DNA of 64,000 bases from Phycisphaerales bacterium (GCA_022446795.1 JAKVBX010000004.1:1-64000); one strand, 5' to 3'. Positions 1-8,881 are shown, counted from the first letter of the stretch. The notes: a model not told the origin generated them from the letters alone. A program made the numbers and translations.

Positions 1-140
1 GGCCCGTTTGGTAATTTTTGGGGGGTTTTTCGTTTTTAAAACCCTTGTTAAAAAAATCCGCCCCCTTGGGCTTTTGGGGCCCGGGGTTCCCCCCCCCCCC
101 CCCCCGGCACCGGGGGGGGCCCCCGCCCCCCCGGGGCCGA
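1..140. other. Low-quality contig-end sequence
   Basis: The stretch consists almost wholly of homopolymer runs: T5-T6, G6, A7 and C runs up to about 18. This is unlike the mixed-composition coding DNA that starts near base 141. Reading frames across it are meaningless (proline and glycine runs). It looks like an error-laden read or assembly end. Nothing here should be annotated as a gene, and bases near 140-165 just downstream of the first stop codon should be treated with caution. Confidence 0.8.
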
Positions 141-164
141 ATCAAGTGGCGTCAATCGCCAGTA

Positions 165-1703
165 TCAGCAGGAACCGCCGAATTCGCCGATGACCAACAG
201 GAGGTCCTCGACATCGGTGTCACCATCACCGTCAGCGTCTCCCGAACCCGTGTTCAATCCAAAGTCTGCAAGAACCTGCAGGATGTCCTCGACGTTGATA
301 ATCGTGTCGCCGTTGACATCGCCGGGGCAGTCGGGCGGAACGTCGCAGGGATCACCTGCACAACCCGAAGCATCACCCTGGTAGGAACCACCAGCCGAAG
401 CACAATCGGCCTCGGAGGTGATTGAGCAGTTTTCACCAACGCAGCAGGCACCCGTGGCCGGACCGCAATCCGGTGATGGCGATTCCAGGTCCACGGAGAT
501 TCCCGATCCGGGTCCGGATCGGAAGTAGGACAGGAATCCGCTCTCCGCCGTGGGCGCGGTATCCGCATCGAAGCGGAAGGTGTACATCGTCGCCCAGCGA
601 ATGGCATTGCCGTTGGGGTTGTCGGCGAAGGTATCGGTGCTCCACGTGACCGTGTTGCCGCTTCGGTTGAAGCTCCAGTCCGTGCCATCAATGACCTCGC
701 CAGAGTGGTAGTCGACATCATGGAACTCGACATTGGTCAGGTTCACACAGTCCGGGACCGGAACCGAGAATGACTGGAAGGAGCGGTGCGAGTTCTGGTT
801 GTGGATCACGTACTCGTAATGCCAGGTTCCGTCGCCATTGCTTGAGGCCTTGAAACCGATATGCCCGAGCGCGGTGCCTCCATCGGCCTCGACCGTCATG
901 ATCTCGTCAATGCTCACGCCACTCTCGCACAACGCCCAGGCGTAGATGCCGGGAACCATGTGCTGCGTGGCGCCGACGCCTGAAGAACTGCTCGTCGATG
1001 GGAAGGCGACTTCCTTGTACGAGGCGTTATTCATGTGGACGCCATAGATGTGCTCCTGCGGCTCGACATACTGGCCTTCAACGAAGTACCGGGCGCCCGG
1101 GTTGCTTGATGGGCGGATGTCGTCCGGATCGAGTTGAAGCTTGCCCCGGATCGAAGACGAACCCGAGGGCCCGATCGAGAAGGGATAGTCATACTCGCCG
1201 GTGTAGGCATTGATCTCGGAACGCGGCGCATCCGCATCCGCGTTCAGTCCGGCCCAGTAGGTGTCGGCACAGCCGACACCGAGCGTATTACAACTCGTGG
1301 GCTCGCATCCACCGCCATCCCAGGTCGAGCAGCCTGGCTCGCTGACCGCGCAGAAACTGTGCTTCAGCCAGCTCATGCCGATCTGCTCGAATCGACCGTC
1401 CTTGAAGCGATAGCAGTTCTGGGCGATCACCGGAACGTTGTTGGTGCCGCCATACCACGGCGCCACGATGTTGCCACGGTTGCAACTCGTCGTCCCGACG
1501 GCCCAACCCGCCACACCACTGCTGGTGCCGTAGTAATCCATGTCGTGGCCACCGCCGCCATAACCTTCCTCGGCAACGAAGACCGTCGTCACGTCAAAAT
1601 AATCACCGCCAGCTTGGCTCGTCGAAACGAGTCCTCCAACGGTGCCCGCGGTCACGATGACAAAACTGCCACATGCGGTCGCAAGACCCTCTGTCATTTT
1701 CAT
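165..1703 (-). CDS. Secreted protein with C-terminal dockerin-like calcium-binding repeats
   Basis: A 512-residue exported protein. The start at 1703 (ATG) is chosen because it opens a signal peptide (MKMTEGLATACGSFVIVTAG...) and has GAGAGG 8 nt upstream; the frame extends further but that part is not protein-like. The body has many Trp, Tyr and Cys residues and matches no enzyme family I recognise. Near the C-terminus is a Cys-rich GACCVG...C...C segment common in planctomycete secreted proteins. It is followed by two EF-hand-like loops, DVNGDTIINVEDIL and DADGDGDTDVEDLL, the duplicated calcium-binding pattern of type I dockerin domains. The protein ends GEFGGSC. In planctomycetes this ending usually marks surface or secreted proteins rather than cellulosomes. 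It lies 276 bp downstream of the VTC/DUF4956/HlyD cluster in the same direction, so co-function is possible but unproven. The body's function is unknown. Confidence 0.8.
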   Translation of the reverse strand: MKMTEGLATACGSFVIVTAGTVGGLVSTSQAGGDYFDVTTVFVAEEGYGGGGHDMDYYGTSSGVAGWAVGTTSCNRGNIVAPWYGGTNNVPVIAQNCYRFKDGRFEQIGMSWLKHSFCAVSEPGCSTWDGGGCEPTSCNTLGVGCADTYWAGLNADADAPRSEINAYTGEYDYPFSIGPSGSSSIRGKLQLDPDDIRPSSNPGARYFVEGQYVEPQEHIYGVHMNNASYKEVAFPSTSSSSGVGATQHMVPGIYAWALCESGVSIDEIMTVEADGGTALGHIGFKASSNGDGTWHYEYVIHNQNSHRSFQSFSVPVPDCVNLTNVEFHDVDYHSGEVIDGTDWSFNRSGNTVTWSTDTFADNPNGNAIRWATMYTFRFDADTAPTAESGFLSYFRSGPGSGISVDLESPSPDCGPATGACCVGENCSITSEADCASAGGSYQGDASGCAGDPCDVPPDCPGDVNGDTIINVEDILQVLADFGLNTGSGDADGDGDTDVEDLLLVIGEFGGSC

Positions 1704-1810
1704 TATGTTGTCCTCTCCTCGAAGCTCGACTATGCACTCAACTCCCGATGCACTCGACACCGAGCCCCACTCGTGGCCCGCTCCCGTGCCAAGCACCACG
1801 GCCCCTCCGA

Positions 1811-1832
1811 GCCGTTTCGCGAGCGAAACGGC
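1811..1832. repeat. Perfect 10-bp inverted repeat
   Basis: GCCGTTTCGC (1811-1820) and its exact reverse complement GCGAAACGGC (1823-1832) are separated by GA. It lies about 110 bp upstream of the dockerin-protein start at 1703 and about 150 bp past the end of the HlyD-like gene at 1980. No T-run follows on the minus strand, so it is a poor intrinsic terminator. An operator or mRNA hairpin is equally possible. Confidence 0.6.
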
Positions 1833-1979
1833 CAGGAAGCGCCGCCACAAGTACCTTCGGACACCGAGCCTTGCGGGTTGCCAGTTGATGACCGAAGTCC
1901 GTGGCAACATGACGAACCAATATTTCTTTGTTTCTTCGAGTGACGTTTAAACCGCTGTGCGCGGATATCGCAGGCGTCT

Positions 1980-3140
1980 TCAGATGCCGCCGCTGATATC
2001 AAACGTCAGGTCGACCAGTTCACCAGGAACCAGGTCGGCATCGGGTCGCAACGCGATGCGAACCGGAAGCCCCCACTCCGGGCGGGTTGGATCACGACGC
2101 TGCGCTTCCGGGATCAGAACGTAGCTGGCGCCAACACGCTCCACGAGCGTCTCGAACTTCACCTGCGGGCGAGTCTTGAGGCGTACCACCACCGGCATGC
2201 CGACCGCCGGCAGGACTCGCTGGCCCTGGCGGAGATAGGCCACGATGTACCGTCCGGTCTCCGCAGAAATCGAAACGACCGGCTCACCCGGTGTGACGGT
2301 CTGGCCCGGCACCCGGTGTATGGCGGTCACGAGACCGTCGATCGGCGCCCGAATCACGAGCCCGGCGATCTGAATTCGGACCTCTTCAATACGTGCTTCC
2401 TGCGTCGTCACGGCCGCTTGAAGCGGTGCCAGCACCGCCGCCAGATCATCTCCGTCAGGTGGTTGGAACTGGGACAGGCGGTCTCGAGCGGCCGACAACT
2501 GGGCCTCGAGTTCCTCCACGGCGCTTGAGTTGTAGTCAATACGCTCCGCGATGACGTTGCGGTTCACGCGAATGGCGGTCAACTCCAGGGAAGTGACGGC
2601 CTGCCCTCGATGGGCCTCTTCGGCTTGAGCCAGCCGCGCATCCTCATGCTGAAGTGCCACCCGGTCCAGTTCCAGTTGAGTCCGTCGATCCAGTGCATCC
2701 AGCCGAAGCGTCTCCACCTGGAGCATCCGCCGATGCCACTCGCTCTGGGAATCAACGAGAAGTCGACCGTTGGCCTGTTCCCAGGCCGCGCGCGTGGCCG
2801 CTACTTCCAGCCGCAGTCGCCCGGACTCGGCCTGAAGCACCGCCAGCGAAGCGCGAACCGGCCGGTCATCCAACCTCGCCAGGATGTCCCCGGCACGGAT
2901 GGGCTGGAACAGTTCAAGAGGTTCGATTCCCGCCTCGACCATGAGCCCTTCGGCGGAACTCGTGGCGGCATACTGCTCGGCGTTGACTTGCCCCGTCGCC
3001 ATCGGGATACCGGTTTGCCGCCCCATCAGCAGCAGGACCCCCAGGGTGGCTGCGCCGAACATGATGATCGGGACCCACTGCAACCGGATCAGTCGCAACC
3101 GGTGCTTGATGGGAATCGGAATGGGACGTCGCCCAGCCAT
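1980..3140 (-). CDS. HlyD-family membrane fusion protein
   Basis: A 386-residue periplasmic adaptor-like protein. Residues about 15-45 form one N-terminal membrane anchor (WVPIIMFGAATLGVLLLMG). A split biotinyl/lipoyl-like half (GIEPLELFQPIRAGDILARLDD) leads into a roughly 130-residue Ala/Gln/Arg-rich coiled coil. The second lipoyl half (VIRAPIDGLVTAIHRVPGQ) and a beta-barrel with a C-terminal VRIALRPDADLVPGELVDL segment follow, the HlyD/AcrA order. The start at 3140 sits one base after the stop of the DUF4956 gene; a start 24 bases further upstream in frame would overlap that gene. No inner-membrane transporter or TolC partner is nearby. The neighbours are a VTC polyphosphate polymerase and a DUF4956 protein, so the usual drug- or toxin-efflux role is not supported by context. 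Confidence 0.8.
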   Translation of the reverse strand: MAGRRPIPIPIKHRLRLIRLQWVPIIMFGAATLGVLLLMGRQTGIPMATGQVNAEQYAATSSAEGLMVEAGIEPLELFQPIRAGDILARLDDRPVRASLAVLQAESGRLRLEVAATRAAWEQANGRLLVDSQSEWHRRMLQVETLRLDALDRRTQLELDRVALQHEDARLAQAEEAHRGQAVTSLELTAIRVNRNVIAERIDYNSSAVEELEAQLSAARDRLSQFQPPDGDDLAAVLAPLQAAVTTQEARIEEVRIQIAGLVIRAPIDGLVTAIHRVPGQTVTPGEPVVSISAETGRYIVAYLRQGQRVLPAVGMPVVVRLKTRPQVKFETLVERVGASYVLIPEAQRRDPTRPEWGLPVRIALRPDADLVPGELVDLTFDISGGI

Positions 3141-3141
3141 G

Positions 3142-3837
3142 CTAGATCTCGGACTCGTCATCACGCAGGTACAGCGAGACGTTCCGAATACCCTCGGACG
3201 CCTCCAATGCTCTCAGGAGTTCATCATGCCGTTCCGGGTTTCGAAGCAACAGCCGATAGGACAGATCCAGTCCCTCGTCGGTGAGTCGCCGCTCACTGGC
3301 CAGCCGAATCCGGCGGCTGTGCTGTCGCAGGATGTCCCGATGCCCGGCCACCGCATCGACCAGGTCCCCGGTCAACTGGAGTGTCAGCAGCACATCAAAC
3401 CGATGTCGGCCTCCGAAAGCGGTGTATCGCAGGTAGGCCACGACCAATCCCACGACAATCGCGCCGATGATGGCCAGTTGGAATTTCAGGACGCCACAGG
3501 CCATCCCCTCGACGATGGCCCAGAGAACAAACGTGGTGTCCCGGGTGTCCTTGAGCACGTTCCGGAACCGAACCACCGCGAAGACGGCCAGGAGACCGAA
3601 GGCCACGACGAGGTTGTCGGACATCAGCAGCATCACCAGGCAGACCAGCACCGGCATCACGACCAGGGACGCCGTGAAGGACTGGGAATAACTCAAGCCA
3701 TGATGGGTCCATGCGTAGATCCATCCGATCACGTGTCCAATGGCGAATGACAGGAGCAGCGAGAGAATGACCGTCTCCAGCGGAAGACCGGAAACCATGG
3801 CACCCTGGTTGAACATCGAGTCCAGGAAGTTGTTCAT
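3142..3837 (-). CDS. DUF4956 family membrane protein
   Basis: A 231-residue protein with about four N-terminal membrane helices (between LETVILSLLLSFAIGHVIGW and KFQLAIIGAIVVGLVVAYL) and a cytoplasmic C-terminal tail of about 75 residues. The central sequence AVFAVVRFRNVLKDTRDTTF is typical of DUF4956, a family repeatedly found beside VTC-domain proteins. The start at 3837 gives a TGATG one-base overlap with the VTC gene stop; the frame is open further upstream but there it runs inside that gene. The HlyD-like gene starts one base after its stop, so these three are almost certainly one operon. The biochemical role is unknown. A membrane partner for polyphosphate synthesis or handling is an inference from gene neighbourhood only. 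Confidence 0.82.
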   Translation of the reverse strand: MNNFLDSMFNQGAMVSGLPLETVILSLLLSFAIGHVIGWIYAWTHHGLSYSQSFTASLVVMPVLVCLVMLLMSDNLVVAFGLLAVFAVVRFRNVLKDTRDTTFVLWAIVEGMACGVLKFQLAIIGAIVVGLVVAYLRYTAFGGRHRFDVLLTLQLTGDLVDAVAGHRDILRQHSRRIRLASERRLTDEGLDLSYRLLLRNPERHDELLRALEASEGIRNVSLYLRDDESEI

Positions 3838-4676
3838 CAGGCCGTCTCCCCATACGCCAACATCAAACGATTGCGATAGGCGCTGAGCCCTGACGCACAT
3901 GACACGTACTTGGGAAAGGACCGTCGCTCGAGGCCGAAGTCCTGGACCAGGCGACGCATCCAACCGGGAAACCGATCCGTGAACTTCAACTCCAGGATCG
4001 TCCCCCGTGGCTGGGCTGACGCCCACTTGATATCGCTGATGTCAAAGCTGCCGTTGTACGCCGAGCCCTCGAGCGCTCGATCAAACGTCACTCGTGCCAG
4101 GTTATGCTCATCGGGAACCCATGCTTCACGCTCATATCGAACGTAGACGGCGCCCTTCGCCTGAATGGTATTGCGCAGACGGCAGAACTCGTTCAGCGCA
4201 CCCAGCCCATCGGCCTTATCCCGGGCGAACAAGTGCTCGCGATCGGGCAGGTGACCGGCCAGCAGATCTGACACCGCGTCGAACTGGATGGCCACCCGTT
4301 GCTTCAGGATCTGGTCATTGACCCGCCTCTTGATCTCGAAGAAAACCGGCTGGTCACTGGCGTGGGCATACCACCGAAGTCGAAGTTTGAATCGGTTCTT
4401 CCGCCCCTGGACGGTCGCATTGCACAGGTCCAGTCCTGCCGAGTCCAGGTAGAGGGTATTGACCGCATAGCCCACGCCGGGCTTGGGAGTGAATGCATCC
4501 GGCACCAGGTGAGGACGAATGGACTCCCGGATCGCATCGGCCTTGCGGTCGCTGACGACATACTTGAACTCGAATCGACTGGACTGGTATGAAGACGCCC
4601 TCAATGCTGATTCTCCCCCCAAGGGTCCAAGAGCCCGCTCGCGATGGACCGCGACCGCCGAAAACTCCGTCTCCAA
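3837..4676 (-). CDS. VTC-domain polyphosphate polymerase family protein
   Basis: A 279-residue protein of the VTC/CYTH-like tunnel fold. In eukaryotic Vtc4 this fold polymerises polyphosphate from ATP. The expected charged tunnel strands occur in order: RFEFKYVV, YAVNTLYLD, FKLRLRWY, FFEIKRR, YVRYEREAW and ILELKFTDRFPGW, giving the paired Arg-x-Arg and Glu-x-Lys residues of the family. The start is uncertain. The longest frame opens with TTG at 4676. A second TTG at 4604 has GGGGGAG 8 nt upstream and would place the RFEFKY strand near the N-terminus, as is usual, giving 255 residues. It overlaps the DUF4956 gene by one base. Substrate and product are inferred from the family. Bacterial VTC proteins are mostly uncharacterised. 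Confidence 0.82.
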   Translation of the reverse strand: METEFSAVAVHRERALGPLGGESALRASSYQSSRFEFKYVVSDRKADAIRESIRPHLVPDAFTPKPGVGYAVNTLYLDSAGLDLCNATVQGRKNRFKLRLRWYAHASDQPVFFEIKRRVNDQILKQRVAIQFDAVSDLLAGHLPDREHLFARDKADGLGALNEFCRLRNTIQAKGAVYVRYEREAWVPDEHNLARVTFDRALEGSAYNGSFDISDIKWASAQPRGTILELKFTDRFPGWMRRLVQDFGLERRSFPKYVSCASGLSAYRNRLMLAYGETA

Positions 4677-4697
4677 ATGACGCCTGGCGGACCATTC

Positions 4698-4725
4698 AAA
4701 ATATCACAGCCCTGAACCAAGTCAC
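4698..4725 (-). promoter_or_regulatory. Candidate promoter of the VTC-DUF4956-HlyD operon
   Basis: In the ~180 bp gap after polA, the minus strand reads GTGACT (4725-4720), a 16-bp spacer, then TATTTT (4703-4698) inside an AT-rich patch that is rare in this GC-rich window. It lies just before the first possible VTC start at 4676. The match to the sigma-70 consensus is partial. Confidence 0.35.
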
Positions 4726-4856
4726 TACGGAATCTGAACACAACTCAGGAGGGCGTCCCCGCCCCGGAACGCTGTCCCGGGCCCCCGATGCGGGTTTTCC
4801 AACCGTATATGGCCCGTCGATGGGCAATCCCGGTCACTATCGGACGTCAAGAACGC

Positions 4857-7667
4857 TTACTTGGCGTCGAACCAGTTCCCGGAAATCGTGGCATCGACGA
4901 CCAATGGCACCGACAGATCCATGGCTGACTCCATCGCCTCGACCAGGAAATCCCGTGCCGCCTCGGCCGATGTCTCCGGGACCTCGAGAACCAGTTCATC
5001 GTGGACCTGCAGAATCAACCTCGCGTCCGGGTCGACATCGCCCAGTCCGCGATGCACGTCGATCATGGCGATCTTGATCAGATCCGCCGCGCTCCCCTGG
5101 ACCACCGAGTTGATCGCCAGCCGCTCGGCCATGGCCTGCGTCTGGCGGTTGGGTGAGTTGATCTCGTTGATGGCGCGCCGACGGCCGCTCATGGTCTTGA
5201 CGTATCCCGCCTTGTGTGCCTGGTCGATGCAGGCCTGGAGGAAGGACTCGATTCCCTTGAACCGTGTCTTGTAGTCCTTGATGATCTCAGCCGCCCGAGC
5301 CACGTCCTGGTCAAGGCGACGGGCCAGACCGTAGGGCGTGACGCCATAGACGATGCCGAAGTTCACCATCTTGGCCGCCGATCGCTGTTCGGATGTGACG
5401 TCTTCCAGGCTGACACCGAAGACCTCCGCGGCGACCGCCCGGTGAATGTCCTCGCCGGCATGGAAGGCGGCCTGCAGGCCCTCGTCATCGGCGAGATGTG
5501 CCAATAGCCGAAGCTCCACCTGCGAGTAATCCGCGGTCACCAGCAGATGTCCGTCTTCCGCCACGAAGGCGCGACGAATCTCACGGCCGACGCTCGAGCG
5601 AATCGGGATGTTCTGAAGATTGGGATCGTTGGAGCTGAGTCGACCGGTTGCGGTCCCCACCTGGTTGAACGAACTGTGGATCCGACCCGTCTCCGGGTTG
5701 ATCGCCTCCTTCAACGACACCAGGTAGGTTCCGATCAGCTTCGACAACTGGCGATAGGCCAGCACGAGACCTGGCAGTGGCGTCTTCACCGAGGCATCAC
5801 GATCGAGTTTTTCCAGCACTTCCTGGTCGGTCGAGGGCCCGGTCTTGCGTCGCTTCACGACAGGCAGGCCGAGACCCGGCGGATCCTGGTCCGGTTCATT
5901 GAACAGCGCGGCAGCCAGTTGCTTGGGGGAATCGGGATTCAACGGTCCCGGGGCCGCTTCCAGGATCTCGCTGCGGAGACGATCCAGTTCACCCTCCAGC
6001 GCTTTGCGCTGGCGGTCCAGTTCATCGGGATTGACCCGGACACCGACGTATTCCATGTCGGCCAGGACTGGGACCAGCGGCAGTTCCAGGTCGTCCAGGA
6101 GACCGACCAGGTCATTGGCCTCGATCTCCTCGTGCAGGCAATCCCACAACCGCAGGGTAATGTCCGCATCCTCCGCCGCGTAGGGAACGGCCTGGTCCAG
6201 GTCGACGGTGTCGAAGGTCCGCGCCGAAGCTCCGGTGCCGATCAATGACTTGAGCGGAATGCATTCCAGGTCGAGCAGGCCCAGCGCCAGATCATCCATG
6301 CGGTGCCGCGATCGCGACGTATCGGCGACATACGAAGCAATCATCGAGTCCTTGACGGGCCCACCGACATGAACCCCGACCCGACGCATCATGTTGATGT
6401 CGAACTTTGCGTTGTGAGCAATCTTCTCAATCGAATCGTCCTCGAGAACCTCTCGAACGATCGAGACCACGGTGTCCTGGTCGAGGTGGCGATCCGGCTC
6501 CGGCGACCGCACGGGTACGTACACGGCGCTTCCCGGCTCGATCGAGAGCGACAGACCGCACAGGTCCGCCTTCATGACATCGAGGCCGGTGGTCTCGACA
6601 TCGAAGCAGACACGCCCCTGTTTCCGAATCGCGGCCATGACCTTCTTCAGCGCGGTCTTGTCCGCGACCATCTGGTAGTCCGCGTCAGGATCCGCCTGGC
6701 GAATCTCCCCAGAGGTCTCCTCGGTGGCCCAGAGCGTACCGGCGGCCTCCGGATCCTCACCGGCCGCCTCCGCCGCCTCGGACCGGGACCGTTTCATGAG
6801 CTCACGGACATCCCCGGGAAAGCGGGTGAACCCGAGCTTCTTGCAGAACGCATCGATCGCGGGCAGGTCCAGTGCTGATGGATCCACCCTGGCCTCATCG
6901 AGCGTGAAGTCGAAGTCCAGGTCGTCACGAAGACGGATCAGCTTCCGGTTCAGGACGAGGCGGTCCATGCCGCCCTCGAGATTCTCCCGGCGCTTGGGGG
7001 TCATCTCATCGAGGTGCTCGTAGATCCCCTCGATGGTTCCATATTGGGTCACCAGCTTGGCCGCGGTCTTGGGCCCGATCCCCGGGATGCCCGGGATGTT
7101 GTCAACGCTGTCCCCCATCAAGCTCAGGATGTCAATCACGTGCGCCGGCTCGACGCCCTCGGACTTGAAGACATCATCAGGCGTTCGCACGCCCTTCGAC
7201 GGGTCAAACAGCTCCACGCGGTCGTTGAGGACCTGCGTCAGATCCTTGTCACTGGAGATGATCCGCATGTTGACGTCATCACCGGACTCGGTAATCCGTT
7301 TCGCCATCGTGGCAATGACATCATCCGCCTCCACCCCCTCGACACCGATCAGCGGAATGCCCATGACCTCCAGCATCTCGAAGCATCGATCAACCTGCGG
7401 CCCGAAGTCATCCGGCGCGGCTTCCCGGTTGCCCTTGTAGTCCTCGTCAATCTCGGAACGGAAGGTCCCGGTATCGCCCGAAACGTCCAGGGCCACTGCC
7501 AACCACGTGGGTTGTTCATTGCGGATGAGGCTCATCAGGATGTCGGCGAATCCGGCGACCAGCTTCGTTGGTTCGCCCGTGACCGGTGACGTCTGGTAGG
7601 GACGTCGCGCGTAGTAGGCCCGGAAGAACTGGGAGTAACCGTCGATGATGTAAAGCGTGTCCGACAT
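4857..7667 (-). CDS. polA: DNA polymerase I
   Basis: A 936-residue polymerase for gap repair and Okazaki primer removal. Residues about 1-300 are the 5'-3' exonuclease (opening LYIIDGYSQFFRAYY). Residues about 345-520 are the 3'-5' exonuclease with its metal-binding motifs intact (CFDVETTGLD, AHNAKFDINMM, YAAEDADITL), so proofreading should be active. The polymerase domain has motif A TADYSQVELRLLAHL, the O-helix RSAAKMVNFGIVYG and motif C LQVHDELVLEV. The length matches E. coli PolI (928). It starts 11 nt after the stop of the sugar nucleotidyltransferase gene, so it is probably read through from the mre block. All catalytic positions I can check are present. Confidence 0.98.
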   Translation of the reverse strand: MSDTLYIIDGYSQFFRAYYARRPYQTSPVTGEPTKLVAGFADILMSLIRNEQPTWLAVALDVSGDTGTFRSEIDEDYKGNREAAPDDFGPQVDRCFEMLEVMGIPLIGVEGVEADDVIATMAKRITESGDDVNMRIISSDKDLTQVLNDRVELFDPSKGVRTPDDVFKSEGVEPAHVIDILSLMGDSVDNIPGIPGIGPKTAAKLVTQYGTIEGIYEHLDEMTPKRRENLEGGMDRLVLNRKLIRLRDDLDFDFTLDEARVDPSALDLPAIDAFCKKLGFTRFPGDVRELMKRSRSEAAEAAGEDPEAAGTLWATEETSGEIRQADPDADYQMVADKTALKKVMAAIRKQGRVCFDVETTGLDVMKADLCGLSLSIEPGSAVYVPVRSPEPDRHLDQDTVVSIVREVLEDDSIEKIAHNAKFDINMMRRVGVHVGGPVKDSMIASYVADTSRSRHRMDDLALGLLDLECIPLKSLIGTGASARTFDTVDLDQAVPYAAEDADITLRLWDCLHEEIEANDLVGLLDDLELPLVPVLADMEYVGVRVNPDELDRQRKALEGELDRLRSEILEAAPGPLNPDSPKQLAAALFNEPDQDPPGLGLPVVKRRKTGPSTDQEVLEKLDRDASVKTPLPGLVLAYRQLSKLIGTYLVSLKEAINPETGRIHSSFNQVGTATGRLSSNDPNLQNIPIRSSVGREIRRAFVAEDGHLLVTADYSQVELRLLAHLADDEGLQAAFHAGEDIHRAVAAEVFGVSLEDVTSEQRSAAKMVNFGIVYGVTPYGLARRLDQDVARAAEIIKDYKTRFKGIESFLQACIDQAHKAGYVKTMSGRRRAINEINSPNRQTQAMAERLAINSVVQGSAADLIKIAMIDVHRGLGDVDPDARLILQVHDELVLEVPETSAEAARDFLVEAMESAMDLSVPLVVDATISGNWFDAK

Positions 7668-7678
7668 GCGCCGGGGCC

Positions 7679-8881
7679 TCAGTCGCCGTTCGCGGTCGAG
7701 TCGGCATGGAGCGAACGAAGAAGCGCCTCGTCCGCGTCATTCAGGTCCTGTTCACGTCGCGACATGACGCGACGAGCCACGTCAAGGAATTTATCGATCT
7801 GGTATGTCCGGATCCCATCATCGGTCACCCAGGCGAAACGTGACACGGTGGTCGGCGGCGGTGGCGTTGTCGCGATCATGGCGCCGGTGCCCAGGACCGT
7901 CCCGGTCATCAACCGCGTTCCAATCGCGGTCTTGGCATGGTCCCCGATGATGGCCCCGAGGAACATGCGGCCCGTGCGCTGACGGGGGCCGTCGGCTTCC
8001 AGTCGCATCGACACCTCGCCATAGGTATTGAGCAGGTTCGATGAAACGGTGTCGGCACCCAGGTTCACCCAGGATCCCACCAGGCTGTCACCGAGGTAGC
8101 CGTCATGGACCTTGTTGCTGAAGCCCTGGAAGATCGACGCGCCGACTTCGCCACCGATCCGACAGTCCGGCCCGACGACCGTATGACCACGGATCACGGC
8201 GCCCTCGGAGATCACGCTTCCACCGCCCACCCAGCAGGGGCCGACCAGGACCGCGTTGGGCCGAATCGTCACCCCCGGCCCGATGAAGATCGGCCCGGCG
8301 TGCGTGTCGAACACGACACCCGGGAACACCACGGCAGAGTCGTCAATGCTCACCGGATGCTCGCCGGCACACTCGGCGCGATTGGACGCATTCGGCGAGA
8401 AGGGCTCCGCCTCCAGGTCATCCGCCAGCGTTTCCGACAACCAGTTCAACAGATCCCATGCGTGCTGATACACGGGCAGGCCCTGCATCTCCTGCGTCTT
8501 CGTTCCCGCGGGAAGGTCATGGGTCTCCAGCAGGTGCTGTGCCTCGTCCGGCGCCAGACAGGCCACGAGCACGTCACCGTCGCCGTCCAGGATGGCTTCT
8601 CCCGATGCGGGCACCGGGAGATCACCACAGCCCGACCACCGGCCGTTCACGCACAGCAGGACGTCACCCTTTGGCAGGGTGTTCACCGGCCGGCTGTTGG
8701 ACGCGGACCAGGAGTCGACGTGCCGAGGCTGCACCCACCACCCGCTGACGAACTGGCCCAGCGCCCGTTCGATGCGTTCATAGGTCAGCATGCCACCACT
8801 GCGCAGGGCAAACACGGGCCGCAGGTCCCCCAGCGGTCCCATGCGTCCCTTTCCGTCGTCGAAGATGATGAGTTCGGCCAT
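7679..8881 (-). CDS. GlmU-like sugar nucleotidyltransferase with left-handed beta-helix
   Basis: A 400-residue protein. The N-terminal half begins MAELIIFDDG and resembles the diverged nucleotidyltransferase head of the GlmU-related family found in Bacteroidetes and planctomycetes. It lacks the classical LAAGxGTRM nucleotide loop. The C-terminal half shows hexapeptide-repeat turns of a left-handed beta-helix acyltransferase (GPGVTIRPNAVLVG, GAIIGDHAKTAIGTRLMTG) and the NLGADTVSSNL sequence of this group. The start at 8881 is chosen because everything upstream in frame is Arg/Pro/Trp-rich shadow of mreD. A role in cell-wall or surface sugar precursor synthesis is suggested by family and by the mreBCD neighbours upstream. 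The exact substrate cannot be read from sequence. Confidence 0.75.
   Translation of the reverse strand: MAELIIFDDGKGRMGPLGDLRPVFALRSGGMLTYERIERALGQFVSGWWVQPRHVDSWSASNSRPVNTLPKGDVLLCVNGRWSGCGDLPVPASGEAILDGDGDVLVACLAPDEAQHLLETHDLPAGTKTQEMQGLPVYQHAWDLLNWLSETLADDLEAEPFSPNASNRAECAGEHPVSIDDSAVVFPGVVFDTHAGPIFIGPGVTIRPNAVLVGPCWVGGGSVISEGAVIRGHTVVGPDCRIGGEVGASIFQGFSNKVHDGYLGDSLVGSWVNLGADTVSSNLLNTYGEVSMRLEADGPRQRTGRMFLGAIIGDHAKTAIGTRLMTGTVLGTGAMIATTPPPPTTVSRFAWVTDDGIRTYQIDKFLDVARRVMSRREQDLNDADEALLRSLHADSTANGD

Noticed and set aside
8-425. Short plus-strand frames with Pro/Gly runs at the left edge
   Set aside because: They depend on the homopolymer-rich contig end and run antisense to the dockerin-protein gene.
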